The position numbers were made by a program, and so were the translations under genes. Under the pieces are notes generated by a model. The model was given only the letters and a program-made list of their open reading frames with translations. It ran no database searches and was not told where the DNA came from. From Comamonadaceae bacterium (GTDB taxonomy: Bacteria; Pseudomonadota; Gammaproteobacteria; Burkholderiales; Burkholderiaceae_C), in assembly GCA_947458415.1 (NCBI GenBank), contig CANGZG010000012.1:1-24132 (forward strand): a stretch of DNA of 24,132 nucleotides, written 5' to 3'. This document shows positions 7,281-15,279 of this stretch, piece by piece. How positions within the stretch are numbered: position 1 is the stretch's first letter; the number at the start of each line of letters is the position of its first letter.

Positions 7281-8486
7281 ATGTCCCACGCCATGGTGTT
7301 TGATGCGGTTCGCACGCCGCGCGGAAAAGGCAAACGCGACGGCAGTTTGCATTCGGTCAAGCCTGTCGATTTGTTGGGCGGTTTGCTCAACCAGTTGCAA
7401 GCACGGCATGATTTTGACACTGCCGAAGTCGATGATGTGGTGATGGGTTGCGTCAGCCCTGTGGGCGAACAGGGTTCTGTGTTGCCCAAAACCGCGTTGC
7501 TCAAAGCGGGTTGGGATGTGCGCGTGTCCGGCGTGCAAATCAACCGTTTTTGTGCTTCAGGCTTGGAAGCGGTGAACCTTGCCGCACAAAAAGTTGCCAG
7601 TGGTTGGGAAGATTTGGTGATTGCCGGTGGGGTCGAAAGCATGTCGCGTGTGCCCATGGGTTCTGACGGTGGCGCTTGGGCGCAAGACCCGGCCACCAAT
7701 GCTGCCACGGGGTTCACGCCGCAAGGCATCGGTGCTGATTTGATCGCCACCATGTCGGGTTGGGACCGCGAGGCGGTCGATCAATTTGCCTTGACCTCTC
7801 AACAACGTGCTGCCGCCGCGCAAGCTCAAGGCCTGTTCGATCGATCGGTGTTGCCGGTCTTGGACGACATCGGCATGCCGGTTTTAGAGCGGGACGAATT
7901 CATCAAACCGCGCACCACGTTGGAGGGATTGGCTTCGTTGAAAGCCAGTTTCGCCGAGTTGGGAAAAATGGGTTTTGACGCGGTCGCCCTGGCACGTTAC
8001 CCGCAAGTGGAGCGCATCAACCATGTGCACACCGCAGGCAATTCATCTGGCATCGTCGATGGCGCAGCGGCCGTCATCATCGGCAGTGAAGCCAAAGGCA
8101 AAGCGCTCGGGCTGACACCACGAGGCCGCATCGTGGCCACGGCTTTGTCCGGTGCTGACCCGACCATCATGTTGACCGGTCCCATGCCTGCGGCGCGCAA
8201 AGTGTTGGCCAAAGCCGGTTTGACCATTGATGACATCGATTTGTTTGAAGTCAACGAAGCGTTTGCAGCCGTGCCCATGCGTTTCATGCACGAGTTGCAT
8301 GTGCCGCATGAAAAAGTCAATGTGAATGGTGGCTCCATCGCTTTGGGACATCCCTTGGGGGCAACCGGTGCCATGTTGGTAGGCACCTTGTTGGATGAGT
8401 TAGAGCGTAGAAAGCTCAAACGCGGACTGATCACCTTGTGTGTCGGTGGTGGCATGGGCATTGCAACCATCATCGAGCGGGTGTGA
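7281..8486 (+). CDS. Acetyl-CoA C-acyltransferase (thiolase), FadA/FadI-like
   Basis: A 401-residue thiolase with all catalytic elements: the nucleophile Cys91 in NRFCASGLEAV, the NEAFA motif, the His in GGSIALGHPLGATG (about H357) and the second Cys in LCVGGGMG (C387). It cleaves 3-oxoacyl-CoA to acetyl-CoA and a shortened acyl-CoA in the cytoplasm. The next gene begins 2 bp after its stop, so the thiolase and the hydratase/dehydrogenase form a two-gene beta-oxidation operon. With the divergent carboxylase cluster it could finish breakdown of a branched or terpenoid acyl-CoA. Chain-length preference, and hence degradative thiolase versus acetoacetyl-CoA thiolase, cannot be read from the sequence. 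Confidence 0.93.
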   Translation: MSHAMVFDAVRTPRGKGKRDGSLHSVKPVDLLGGLLNQLQARHDFDTAEVDDVVMGCVSPVGEQGSVLPKTALLKAGWDVRVSGVQINRFCASGLEAVNLAAQKVASGWEDLVIAGGVESMSRVPMGSDGGAWAQDPATNAATGFTPQGIGADLIATMSGWDREAVDQFALTSQQRAAAAQAQGLFDRSVLPVLDDIGMPVLERDEFIKPRTTLEGLASLKASFAELGKMGFDAVALARYPQVERINHVHTAGNSSGIVDGAAAVIIGSEAKGKALGLTPRGRIVATALSGADPTIMLTGPMPAARKVLAKAGLTIDDIDLFEVNEAFAAVPMRFMHELHVPHEKVNVNGGSIALGHPLGATGAMLVGTLLDELERRKLKRGLITLCVGGGMGIATIIERV

Positions 8487-8488
8487 CC

Positions 8489-10648
8489 ATGGCTTTTTCT
8501 ACATTGCGTCTTGCATTGGCGGATGACGGCATCGCCCATGTGGTGTTTGATGAACCCGGTTCACCGGTCAACACCATGAAACCCGAATGGCATGCGGACA
8601 TGCTGGCATTGGCGGATCAGTTGCACGCCGATCAAGAGCGCATCAAAGGGGTCATCTTCTCGTCCGCGAAAACCACGTTCTTTGCAGGCGCCGACCTCAA
8701 AGGCGTGCAACATTTGAAGCCAGAAGATTCAGCGGCAGCATTTGAATCGTTAGAGAAACTCAAGCGGGCGTTTCGTCGCATCGAAACCCTCGGCAAGCCC
8801 GTGGTGGCGTTGTTGGAGGGCGCTGCTTTGGGCGGTGGTTGGGAATTGGCGTTGGTCGCCCATGCACGGTTGGCATTGAACCAACCCCACATCAAATTTG
8901 GCTTGCCCGAGGTGTCACTGGGCTTGATTCCCGGCGCCACTGGCATCACCAAAATGACCCGATTGCTCGGCCTCATGGGTGCACAACCCTATTTGATGGA
9001 AGGCCGTTTGTTCTCGCCGCACAAGGCGCTTGAATTGGGTCTGGTGCAAGGTTTGGCATCGAACAGACATGAACTCGATGCCATGGCGATGGACTTCATC
9101 CACCAACATCCGCAAGCGGTTCAACCGTGGGATGTCAAAGGCTACAAAATGCCCGGCGGCAGCGTGAACAGCCCCGCTGTTGCATCTGGTCTGGCAGTCG
9201 CGCCCGCCATGTTGTTCAACAAGGCGCACGGTTTGTACCCGGCAGCGCAAGCCATTTTGGAAACCATGGTCGAAGGTGCGCAGGTGGACTATGACACCGC
9301 CACCCGCATCGAGTCGCGCAAACTCGCTCGCGTGATGGTGGGGCAAACCACCAAAAACATGGTCAATGCCTTTTTCTTCAACATGAACGCGATCAAGTCA
9401 GGCAAATCGCGACCGCCAGGGTTTGAACCATGGAAGCCTGTTCGTGTGGGCATCTTGGGCGCAGGCATGATGGGTGCGGGCATCGCCCATGCCAATGCCT
9501 CGCGCGGCATCGCCTGTGTGTTGAAAGATGTGAGTTTGGAAAAAGCCCAGCAGGGTCGCCACTACACGCAAAAGCTGACCGACAAGCTGGTGCAATCCAA
9601 CCGCATGCAAGCCAGTGCACAACTCAAAACCATGGCATTGATTCAAGCCACGGACAACACCGAGGACTTGAAAGCCTGTGACTTGATCATTGAGGCTGTG
9701 TTTGAAAACCGGGGGTTGAAAGCGCAAGTCACGCAAGAAGCTGAACCCATGTTGGCGTCCGATGGCATATTTGCGTCCAACACATCTACCTTGCCAATCA
9801 CTGGCTTGGCCTCGGCCAGTGCCCGGCCTGAAAAGTTTGTGGGTCTGCATTTTTTTTCGCCGGTCGACAAGATGAAATTGGTCGAGATCATCAAAGGCAA
9901 ATTGACCAGCGATGAAACACTGGCGCGTGCCTACGACTACGTGTTGGCGATTGGCAAAACGCCGATCGTCGTGAATGATTCGCGCGGGTTCTTCACCAGT
10001 CGCGTGTTTGGCACTTTCGTGATGGAAGGTGCGGCTTTGTTGGCCGAAGGTGTGCCGGCCCCTTTGATCGAGCATGCCGCTGTCATGGCAGGCATGCCTG
10101 TTGGGCCGTTGGAGGTGTTGGACGCCACCGCTTTGTCTTTGTCGGTGCATGTGTTGGACCAGACGCGGCATGATTTCTCCGCAGAAGGTCGCAGTTATGC
10201 AGCCACGACCGGTGAGTTGTTGGTCGAGCGCATGGTCAAAGAATTTGGCCGACATGGCCGCGCGGCAGGCGCAGGTTTTTACGATTACCCAGCCGACGGG
10301 CCCAAACGCTTGTGGGCCGGTCTGAAGTCGCACTTTGAAAAACCGTTCGCAGGTGACCCTTTGGCAGCGCAAGAAGCGATCAAGCAGCGGTTGCTGTACC
10401 GTCAAGCGATTGAGACCGCGCGCTGTTTGCAAGAAGGTGTGCTGATGTCCAGCCACGATGCCAACATTGGTTCGATTTTCGGCATTGGTTTTCCCGCGTG
10501 GACAGGTGGTGCGTTGCAGTTCGTGTATTCCGAGGGGCTGGACCGTTTCATTGCCAACAGCAAATGGTTGGCGACGCAACATGGTGATGGGTTTGTGTTG
10601 TCTGAGGCGGTGGTGAAGACGTTGCGGGGTTATCAGTCAGCGGGTTGA
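8489..10648 (+). CDS. Bifunctional enoyl-CoA hydratase/3-hydroxyacyl-CoA dehydrogenase (FadB/FadJ alpha-subunit type)
   Basis: A 719-residue multifunctional beta-oxidation protein. The N-terminal crotonase domain (about 1-190) keeps both catalytic acids, E119 in LGGGWEL and E141 in LPEVSLG. A linker helix precedes the NAD-binding domain with GILGAGMMGAGIA (321-333), and the dehydrogenase His is in VGLHFFSPVDKMKLVEI (H454). Two C-terminal 3HCDH helical domains follow (DSRGFFTSRV; AGFYDYP). It hydrates trans-2-enoyl-CoA and oxidises the 3-hydroxyacyl-CoA with NAD+, supplying the upstream thiolase. ATG 8489 lies 2 bp after the thiolase stop; the frame is open further upstream, inside the thiolase gene, but shows no homology there. 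FadB and FadJ cannot be told apart by eye, so no symbol is given. Confidence 0.92.
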   Translation: MAFSTLRLALADDGIAHVVFDEPGSPVNTMKPEWHADMLALADQLHADQERIKGVIFSSAKTTFFAGADLKGVQHLKPEDSAAAFESLEKLKRAFRRIETLGKPVVALLEGAALGGGWELALVAHARLALNQPHIKFGLPEVSLGLIPGATGITKMTRLLGLMGAQPYLMEGRLFSPHKALELGLVQGLASNRHELDAMAMDFIHQHPQAVQPWDVKGYKMPGGSVNSPAVASGLAVAPAMLFNKAHGLYPAAQAILETMVEGAQVDYDTATRIESRKLARVMVGQTTKNMVNAFFFNMNAIKSGKSRPPGFEPWKPVRVGILGAGMMGAGIAHANASRGIACVLKDVSLEKAQQGRHYTQKLTDKLVQSNRMQASAQLKTMALIQATDNTEDLKACDLIIEAVFENRGLKAQVTQEAEPMLASDGIFASNTSTLPITGLASASARPEKFVGLHFFSPVDKMKLVEIIKGKLTSDETLARAYDYVLAIGKTPIVVNDSRGFFTSRVFGTFVMEGAALLAEGVPAPLIEHAAVMAGMPVGPLEVLDATALSLSVHVLDQTRHDFSAEGRSYAATTGELLVERMVKEFGRHGRAAGAGFYDYPADGPKRLWAGLKSHFEKPFAGDPLAAQEAIKQRLLYRQAIETARCLQEGVLMSSHDANIGSIFGIGFPAWTGGALQFVYSEGLDRFIANSKWLATQHGDGFVLSEAVVKTLRGYQSAG

Positions 10649-10672
10649 GGCATGGTTGAGGCATGCTTGAGG
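10644..10672 (+). repeat. 11-bp tandem repeat across the stop codon
   Basis: GTTGAGGCATG occurs twice in tandem (10644-10654, 10655-10665), followed by a partial third CTTGAGG. The first unit contains the TGA stop of the preceding gene, so the repeat does not change the protein end. It may simply be replication slippage. Confidence 0.6.
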
Positions 10673-10677
10673 GGTTC

Positions 10678-10750
10678 GCGACATGGCGGCTCGGTCGCCG
10701 CTCACTGCAGCAAAGCTGCAATGCTCGCGTCGGCCCGACCGCCATGTCGC
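10678..10750. repeat. REP-like intergenic palindrome (about 73 bp hairpin)
   Basis: The outer arms GCGACATGGCGG (10678-10689) and CCGCCATGTCGC (10739-10750) are perfectly complementary. The middle pairs imperfectly (CGGTCGCC against GGCCGACG-like bases), and the tip is TGCAGC-AAA-GCTGCA (10706-10720). A further direct copy of the right-arm sequence GGCCCGACCGCCATG (10732-10746) lies at 10795-10809. It sits between the convergent dehydrogenase and beta-lactamase-like genes, where extragenic palindromes usually occur, and could block read-through or stabilise mRNA ends. The T-run at about 10773-10780 is too far from the stem to make a standard intrinsic terminator. Confidence 0.6.
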
Positions 10751-10794
10751 CATCCACGCAAGCTTTTTTTCAAGCAAGTTGCCATGTTCGCGAT

Positions 10795-10809
10795 GGCCCG
10801 ACCGCCATG
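10795..10809 (+). repeat. Second copy of the REP-like arm
   Basis: GGCCCGACCGCCATG is identical to 10732-10746. It is preceded by the small hairpin GCCAT-GTTCGCG-ATGGC. It suggests a decayed second unit of the same element. Confidence 0.5.
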
Positions 10810-10859
10810 GCACCATCATCACCAAAACTGACAAACATCAAACCAGCGTCCTTTGCGCT

Positions 10860-12134
10860 TCACTCTAATGCTTGATAAACCAACTGCTTGACCATGCGTC
10901 GGTAATACTGACGTTGCGGCCCAGGGGTTTGCGCCATCAACAAACCGATCAACTGCTCTTTGGGGTCGATCCAAAAAAACGTGCCGCCAGCGCCCGCCCA
11001 TGCATAGTCGCCTTCAGAGCCAGGCACACTCGCCATGCCTTGACCTTGCCTGACCATGAACCCCAAGCCGAAGGTATAGCCTTGCACGCCCATCAACAAC
11101 TCACCGGGTTGCAAGGGTGTGGCGACTTTGGGTCCCAAGTGGTCAGAGGTCATCAATGCCACCGTGGTACGGCTCAAATAACGTTTGCCGTCGAGCGTGC
11201 CGCCGTTGAGCAGCATCTGACAAAAGCGCACATAGTCATCGGCGGTGGTGGCCAAACCTGCGCCACCCGACTCGTTACCTTGCGCTTGGGTCAGGTCGAG
11301 CATGGGGGGAAACGGTTTTTGTGTCAGCGGATCTCTGTTCAGCGGTTCGGCGATCCGGTGCACTTTGTTGGCGGGCACGACAAACGAGGTGTCTTTCATG
11401 CCCAATGGTTTGATGAGGCGCTCTTCGAGCATCACGCCCAGCGGTTTTTTGCCCACCACTTCCAACACGCGCCCCAGCATGTCGGTGGACAAGCTGTATT
11501 CCCAGGTACTGCCGGGTTGCCATTGAAGTGGTGCTTTGGCGAAGGCTTCGATTTGTTGGGCCGGGCTGAGGGTGATCCATTTCGCGCCGATGTCATTGGA
11601 GAACAAGCCCGCATCGGTGTACGCCTGTTTCATGGCGGGTGAGCGTGTGAATTCGGCGTAGGTCAGACCCGAGGTGTGTCGCAACAAATCATGCACCGTG
11701 GTGCCGCGCAGCGCAGGCACGCTGGGGCTGTTCGGATTCAAAGGGTCGGCCAACACGGTTTGCTTGGCGAGTGCCGGCAAGAACTTGGCCACGGGGTCGG
11801 CCAATTGCAATCGGCCTTCTTCCACCATCATCATCGCAAGCACAGACACCATCGGTTTGGTCATGGAATAAGCGCGAAAAATCGCATCGTGCTTCACACC
11901 AATGTCGTCGCTGAACACCACTGCACCTTTGCGAATCACCATCACCACGGCGCCGGGCATTTGTTGGTTGTCAATTTCTTTTTGGATGACAGGACGGATG
12001 CGCTGGAGTCGTTCGGCGGACAAACCCATGGCAGCAGGTGATGCGGTGGGCAAATCTGCCCAGGCCGTGGTCAAGTTGGCGAGGGTGAGCAATGCAGCAG
12101 CGAGCGCGTGGCGGCGAGAAATACAACGGGTCAT
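10860..12134 (-). CDS. Exported serine hydrolase, beta-lactamase class C/EstB-like family
   Basis: A 424-residue protein with an N-terminal signal of Tat appearance (SRRHALAAALLTL, then AWA-D at about residue 27). The beta-lactamase/transpeptidase fold is shown by the nucleophile motif S90-M-T-K93 (AYSMTKPMV), HTSGLTYAEF after HDLLR, a tyrosine motif Y213-S-L (WEYSLSTD) and a late AGAGGTFFWIDP segment near the usual KTG/HTG strand. Members include esterases, D-amino acid amidases/peptidases and true AmpC enzymes. The Y-S-L in place of Y-A-N and the EstB-like layout favour an esterase or peptidase over a beta-lactamase. It is last in a minus-strand run, 20 bp after the desaturase stop, with AAGG ahead of the ATG. 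The substrate is unknown. Confidence 0.88.
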   Translation of the reverse strand: MTRCISRRHALAAALLTLANLTTAWADLPTASPAAMGLSAERLQRIRPVIQKEIDNQQMPGAVVMVIRKGAVVFSDDIGVKHDAIFRAYSMTKPMVSVLAMMMVEEGRLQLADPVAKFLPALAKQTVLADPLNPNSPSVPALRGTTVHDLLRHTSGLTYAEFTRSPAMKQAYTDAGLFSNDIGAKWITLSPAQQIEAFAKAPLQWQPGSTWEYSLSTDMLGRVLEVVGKKPLGVMLEERLIKPLGMKDTSFVVPANKVHRIAEPLNRDPLTQKPFPPMLDLTQAQGNESGGAGLATTADDYVRFCQMLLNGGTLDGKRYLSRTTVALMTSDHLGPKVATPLQPGELLMGVQGYTFGLGFMVRQGQGMASVPGSEGDYAWAGAGGTFFWIDPKEQLIGLLMAQTPGPQRQYYRRMVKQLVYQALE

Positions 12135-12154
12135 GATGAAACCTTAAAGTGAAG

Positions 12155-13120
12155 TCAGCGTGGTTGAACCGCTTGGCGCAATACAGCCGCGTAGCCGGGT
12201 GAGATTTCCATGTGTGAGGCCAGTCCGCGTGCCACCAACAACCGGTGGGCGGCGGGCAACTTCCAGCACGGCACAAACGCATACAAATGGTGTTCGAGGT
12301 GGTAATTCACCCAATAGGGCGCCACAAACAAACGCTCCCATGCGTTCGCTAGCGTGGTGCGCGTGTTGCGCAACCGGTCGTTTCTGTCACCGGTCACAGC
12401 ATGCTCTGCGATATTGCGAACGCGGCTAAAGAGTTGAAACCATGTGAGCAAAGGCAGAGCCCACATCCAGACATACAACATGGGTTGGTCCAGCCCCCAC
12501 AACAGGGCGAACAGACAGAGATTGGACACAACAAAGGCGCGTTCGTGTTGCATCAAGCGTGCGATGCGTTGCCAGACGGAACCTTCTTTTCCCATGCCTG
12601 CGCGACATTGAGCGATGCGTTGTTTGATGCCGGTTTGGCCACTCAGGTCACGCCAGATTTTGCGTCTGAGTCCAGCCGAGGTGATGGGAAAGGGCGCAGA
12701 CAGCACCAGATCGGGGTCATCGTCTTGTTGGGTGTGGCGATGGTGTGTCAAGTGATAGGGTCGGTAGTCGTACAGGTGCGAACCCACCGCGCCGCCTGCC
12801 AACCAATGCCCGACAGCGTCGTTCCATGCAGAGTGGCGCATCAGCACCCGGTGTGCGGCATCGTGCATCAAAATACTCAAGCCCAATTGCCGACCGCCAA
12901 TCAACGCACTGCACACCACCCATGTCAGTGGATTCGTCCAAGTGGCAAACACCCACATGCACAAACCCACCATCACCCAAGCGTGCAACACCAACAGCAA
13001 ACCCACCGCGTTGGAGCGTTCGCGCAAGCCTTGGTCTTCGTGTGCGCTCAGCGTGCAATCTTCACGGCGCTCAATGTCTTGTTCAATCACCGAATCAGTC
13101 AGGGATGGCGTGGTGTGCAT
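12155..13120 (-). CDS. Membrane fatty acid desaturase family protein
   Basis: A 321-residue membrane protein with the three histidine clusters that bind the di-iron centre: HDAAH (86-90), HLTHHRH (123-129) and HLEHH (274-278). Hydrophobic segments lie at about 38-60 and 63-82 and in the middle (FVVSNLCLFALLWGL, MLYVWMWALPLLTW). Family members introduce double bonds or hydroxylate acyl chains or other hydrophobic substrates with O2 and electrons from ferredoxin/cytochrome b5-like donors; none is encoded beside it. The start is uncertain: ATG 13120 is given, but an in-frame TTG at 13141 overlaps the upstream stop (TTGA) and would add seven residues. It follows the nitronate monooxygenase-like gene directly, suggesting one transcript. 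Confidence 0.9.
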   Translation of the reverse strand: MHTTPSLTDSVIEQDIERREDCTLSAHEDQGLRERSNAVGLLLVLHAWVMVGLCMWVFATWTNPLTWVVCSALIGGRQLGLSILMHDAAHRVLMRHSAWNDAVGHWLAGGAVGSHLYDYRPYHLTHHRHTQQDDDPDLVLSAPFPITSAGLRRKIWRDLSGQTGIKQRIAQCRAGMGKEGSVWQRIARLMQHERAFVVSNLCLFALLWGLDQPMLYVWMWALPLLTWFQLFSRVRNIAEHAVTGDRNDRLRNTRTTLANAWERLFVAPYWVNYHLEHHLYAFVPCWKLPAAHRLLVARGLASHMEISPGYAAVLRQAVQPR

Positions 13121-13137
13121 GGGTGCGACAGAGGCGG

Positions 13138-14064
13138 TCAAAAGCCCGTGCTGATTTGGCCCATGCGCTGGGCAATGGCCTGAAACTGCGTCACGGTTTC
13201 TTCGATGATGGCTTGCACTGTTTTCACCTCGTGTATCAAACCTGCGGATTGCCCGGCCAGTGCGGGCGCGGCATTCATGTCACCCCCGAAATATACCTGT
13301 TGAATGCCTGCAAACGCCGTGGGCTCCATCAGGCCTGCTTCATGTATTTTGGCGGTGAAATCCGCTTTCAATGCACGGATGCATGGTGACGATTTGGTGT
13401 TGAGCATGTAGGTGCCTGTCGCTGCCGCCTGCACGATGGCTTGCTTGTAATTGGGGTGTACCGGGCTCTCCACACTGGCGACAAAGCGTGTGCCCATTTG
13501 CACGGCTTCTGCACCGAGCGCAAACGCGGCGGCCATGCCGCGCCCATCGACGATGCCACCCGCAGCCACCATGGGAATGTCTGTTTTTTCTCGAATGGCT
13601 TGAAGCAAGACCAGTGTGCTGACTTCTTCTGGGTTTTTAAAACCACCGCCTTCCGCGCCTTCCACCACCAAACCGTCCACGCCTGCGTCAACGCATTTAA
13701 GAGCTGCGTCCAATGTGGGAACCGCGTGATACACCGTGATGCCTGCTGCTTTGAGCGGCGCCATGAATTTGGCCGGACTGCCAGCCGAGGTCGTGACAAA
13801 ACGGATGCCGCTGTCGCACACATACCGCAGCATGGCTTCGTCTTTCAAAAACCGGATCGGCAAATTCACGCCAAACGGCAAGCCGCTGTCCAGCATGGTT
13901 TGAATCTCGCGTTGGCAATTGGCGGTTTCGCCAGACGAGGTTTCGATGATGCCCAGTCCCCCGGCGCGCGACACAGCCGAAGCGAGCGGGCTTCGTGCAA
14001 TCCAGCCCATGGGCGCTTGGATGATGGGGAAGCGTGCCCCGGTGTGAGCCAGTACGCGGTTCAT
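13138..14064 (-). CDS. Nitronate monooxygenase/2-nitropropane dioxygenase-like FMN TIM-barrel protein
   Basis: A 308-residue flavoprotein with the family's opening FPIIQAPMGWIA, GGLGIIETSSGE (35-46), FGVNLPIRF, DGLVVEGAEGGGF (130-142) and the FMN-phosphate segments MVAAGGIVDGRGMAAAFALGAEAVQMGTRF. In nitronate monooxygenases the last glycine run ends in a catalytic His (GGH); here it is Phe142. The family fold is clear, but nitronate oxidation is doubtful. Enoyl reductase (FabK-like) or NAD(P)H-quinone reductase chemistry are alternatives. ATG 14064 overlaps the pirin stop (ATGA), and its own stop abuts the desaturase, so it is the middle of a coupled operon. Upstream in-frame sequence to 14172 is inside pirin and unrelated. 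Confidence 0.85.
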   Translation of the reverse strand: MNRVLAHTGARFPIIQAPMGWIARSPLASAVSRAGGLGIIETSSGETANCQREIQTMLDSGLPFGVNLPIRFLKDEAMLRYVCDSGIRFVTTSAGSPAKFMAPLKAAGITVYHAVPTLDAALKCVDAGVDGLVVEGAEGGGFKNPEEVSTLVLLQAIREKTDIPMVAAGGIVDGRGMAAAFALGAEAVQMGTRFVASVESPVHPNYKQAIVQAAATGTYMLNTKSSPCIRALKADFTAKIHEAGLMEPTAFAGIQQVYFGGDMNAAPALAGQSAGLIHEVKTVQAIIEETVTQFQAIAQRMGQISTGF

Positions 14065-15104
14065 GGATGTGCCCCTGCAGCGCTGTCCGCGTGTTCGACA
14101 CGGCCATCGGCATGTTTGGCAAAACGCCCAGCGTCTCGCGGATGGACCGGGTCGCTGGCAGCCCAAGGCCAACCACCAAATTCGGTACGCCTGTAGTCGG
14201 CGAACGCCTGATGGATTTCAGCTTGTGTGTTCATGACAAATGGACCGTACTGGGCCACGGGTTCGCCAATCGGTCTGGCTTGCAACATCAACCATTCACT
14301 GTCTTGGTCGCCGTTGACCAATGCCACATCGGCTTGGGTGTTGACTTGCGCCACATGCCTGTTGGCTAGGGGGTGTCCATCCAAGGTGAGGCCGTTGCCT
14401 GAAAACACATACAACTGTCGGCGTGTTTGCGCGTGTTTGGCGCGAGGCAGTGTCCACTGCGCACCTGCTTGCATGCGCACTGTGAAGATGGCGAGGTCAG
14501 CGTCCGCATGGCTTGCCCACGAATCGGGCGGGGGCGGCAGACCGCGCGCGTTTTCAAGTTCACCAGCAACCACCACGACATCGGTATGGCGTCCTTGTGC
14601 ATCGACATGGTGAACCTTTTGGATCTGCTCGTTCCACAGCATGGTGAAGTGGGGTTCGGCCATTTTTTTGCTGGCAGGCAAATTCAGCCAAATTTGGAAC
14701 AACTCGCAAGGGTTGGGCGCGTCAGTAAGGCGCAGCGGAAACATTTCGCAGTGAACGATGCCTTTGCCAGCGGTCAGCCATTGCACATCGCCGGGACCAA
14801 AGCGCGCGGTTGCGCCCAGTGAGTCAGAGTGGTCGATGTGGCCTTGCCGAACGATGGTGACCGTTTCAAAGCCACGGTGCGGGTGCGACGGAAAGCCCGG
14901 AATCGTTTGGCCGTGGTACATGCTCCATCCGTCTTTGTTGGAGAAATCGCTACCGATTTGCCGGCCATGCAATGGCACGGTCGGCCCCATCTGCGCGTTG
15001 CCCTTGGGGTAGTGGTCAACATGGTGCACACAAAACAAAAAAGGATCGATCGTCTGCCAAGGAAAAGACAGCGGCGCGACTTCAAGCAGAGGGGCGTTTT
15101 TCAT
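14061..15104 (-). CDS. Pirin family cupin protein
   Basis: A 347-residue bicupin. The N-cupin keeps the four pirin metal ligands in HPHRGFET (H74, H76) and GIVHCEM (H118, E120), so it should bind Fe. The C-terminal cupin follows around RQLYVFSGNGLTLDG, and the tail FADYRRTEFGGWPW is typical of bacterial pirins. Bacterial pirins act as quercetin dioxygenase-like enzymes or as redox-sensing partners of other proteins; neither can be chosen here. First gene of the minus-strand run pirin, nitronate monooxygenase-like, desaturase, hydrolase, and divergent from the MarR-like regulator across an AT-rich promoter region. GGGGCACC precedes the ATG as a poor ribosome site. The protein is about 50 residues longer than many bacterial pirins, by an Ala/Asp/His-rich tail. 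Confidence 0.92.
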   Translation of the reverse strand: MKNAPLLEVAPLSFPWQTIDPFLFCVHHVDHYPKGNAQMGPTVPLHGRQIGSDFSNKDGWSMYHGQTIPGFPSHPHRGFETVTIVRQGHIDHSDSLGATARFGPGDVQWLTAGKGIVHCEMFPLRLTDAPNPCELFQIWLNLPASKKMAEPHFTMLWNEQIQKVHHVDAQGRHTDVVVVAGELENARGLPPPPDSWASHADADLAIFTVRMQAGAQWTLPRAKHAQTRRQLYVFSGNGLTLDGHPLANRHVAQVNTQADVALVNGDQDSEWLMLQARPIGEPVAQYGPFVMNTQAEIHQAFADYRRTEFGGWPWAASDPVHPRDAGRFAKHADGRVEHADSAAGAHP

Positions 15105-15279
15105 GGTGCCCCGAGGTTATCAGACCTTGATACGTTGCATTAAATATACAAAATCAACAAAATTGTAAAAATATTTAACTAAATAAATAAAATAATCTAC
15201 ACAAAACAGTTAATAATATACCGGTATCTGAATAAATTTAAATCATAAATGTTCAATTCCAAGCAACAAGGGGGGTCCA
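15105..15279. promoter_or_regulatory. AT-rich divergent promoter region
   Basis: About 110 bp (15140-15250) is almost entirely A/T, with runs such as TAAATAAATAAAATAAT, unlike anything else in the window. It separates divergent pirin and MarR-like genes and holds the palindrome ATACCGGTAT (15218-15227) and an ACAA-AA-TTGT inverted repeat (15157-15166). Several TATAAT-like hexamers occur, so individual promoters cannot be called with confidence. The composition suggests DNA curvature and possibly nucleoid-protein (H-NS/MvaT-like) binding. Confidence 0.55.
15268..15275 (+). promoter_or_regulatory. Ribosome binding site deciding a TTG start
   Basis: AAGGGGGG ends 4 nt before TTG 15280. With no ATG or GTG in frame upstream, it fixes the regulator's start. 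Confidence 0.65.

Noticed and set aside
10773..10780. Intrinsic terminator at the T-run
   Set aside because: No stem directly precedes the T-run; the closest strong hairpin ends more than 20 nt upstream.
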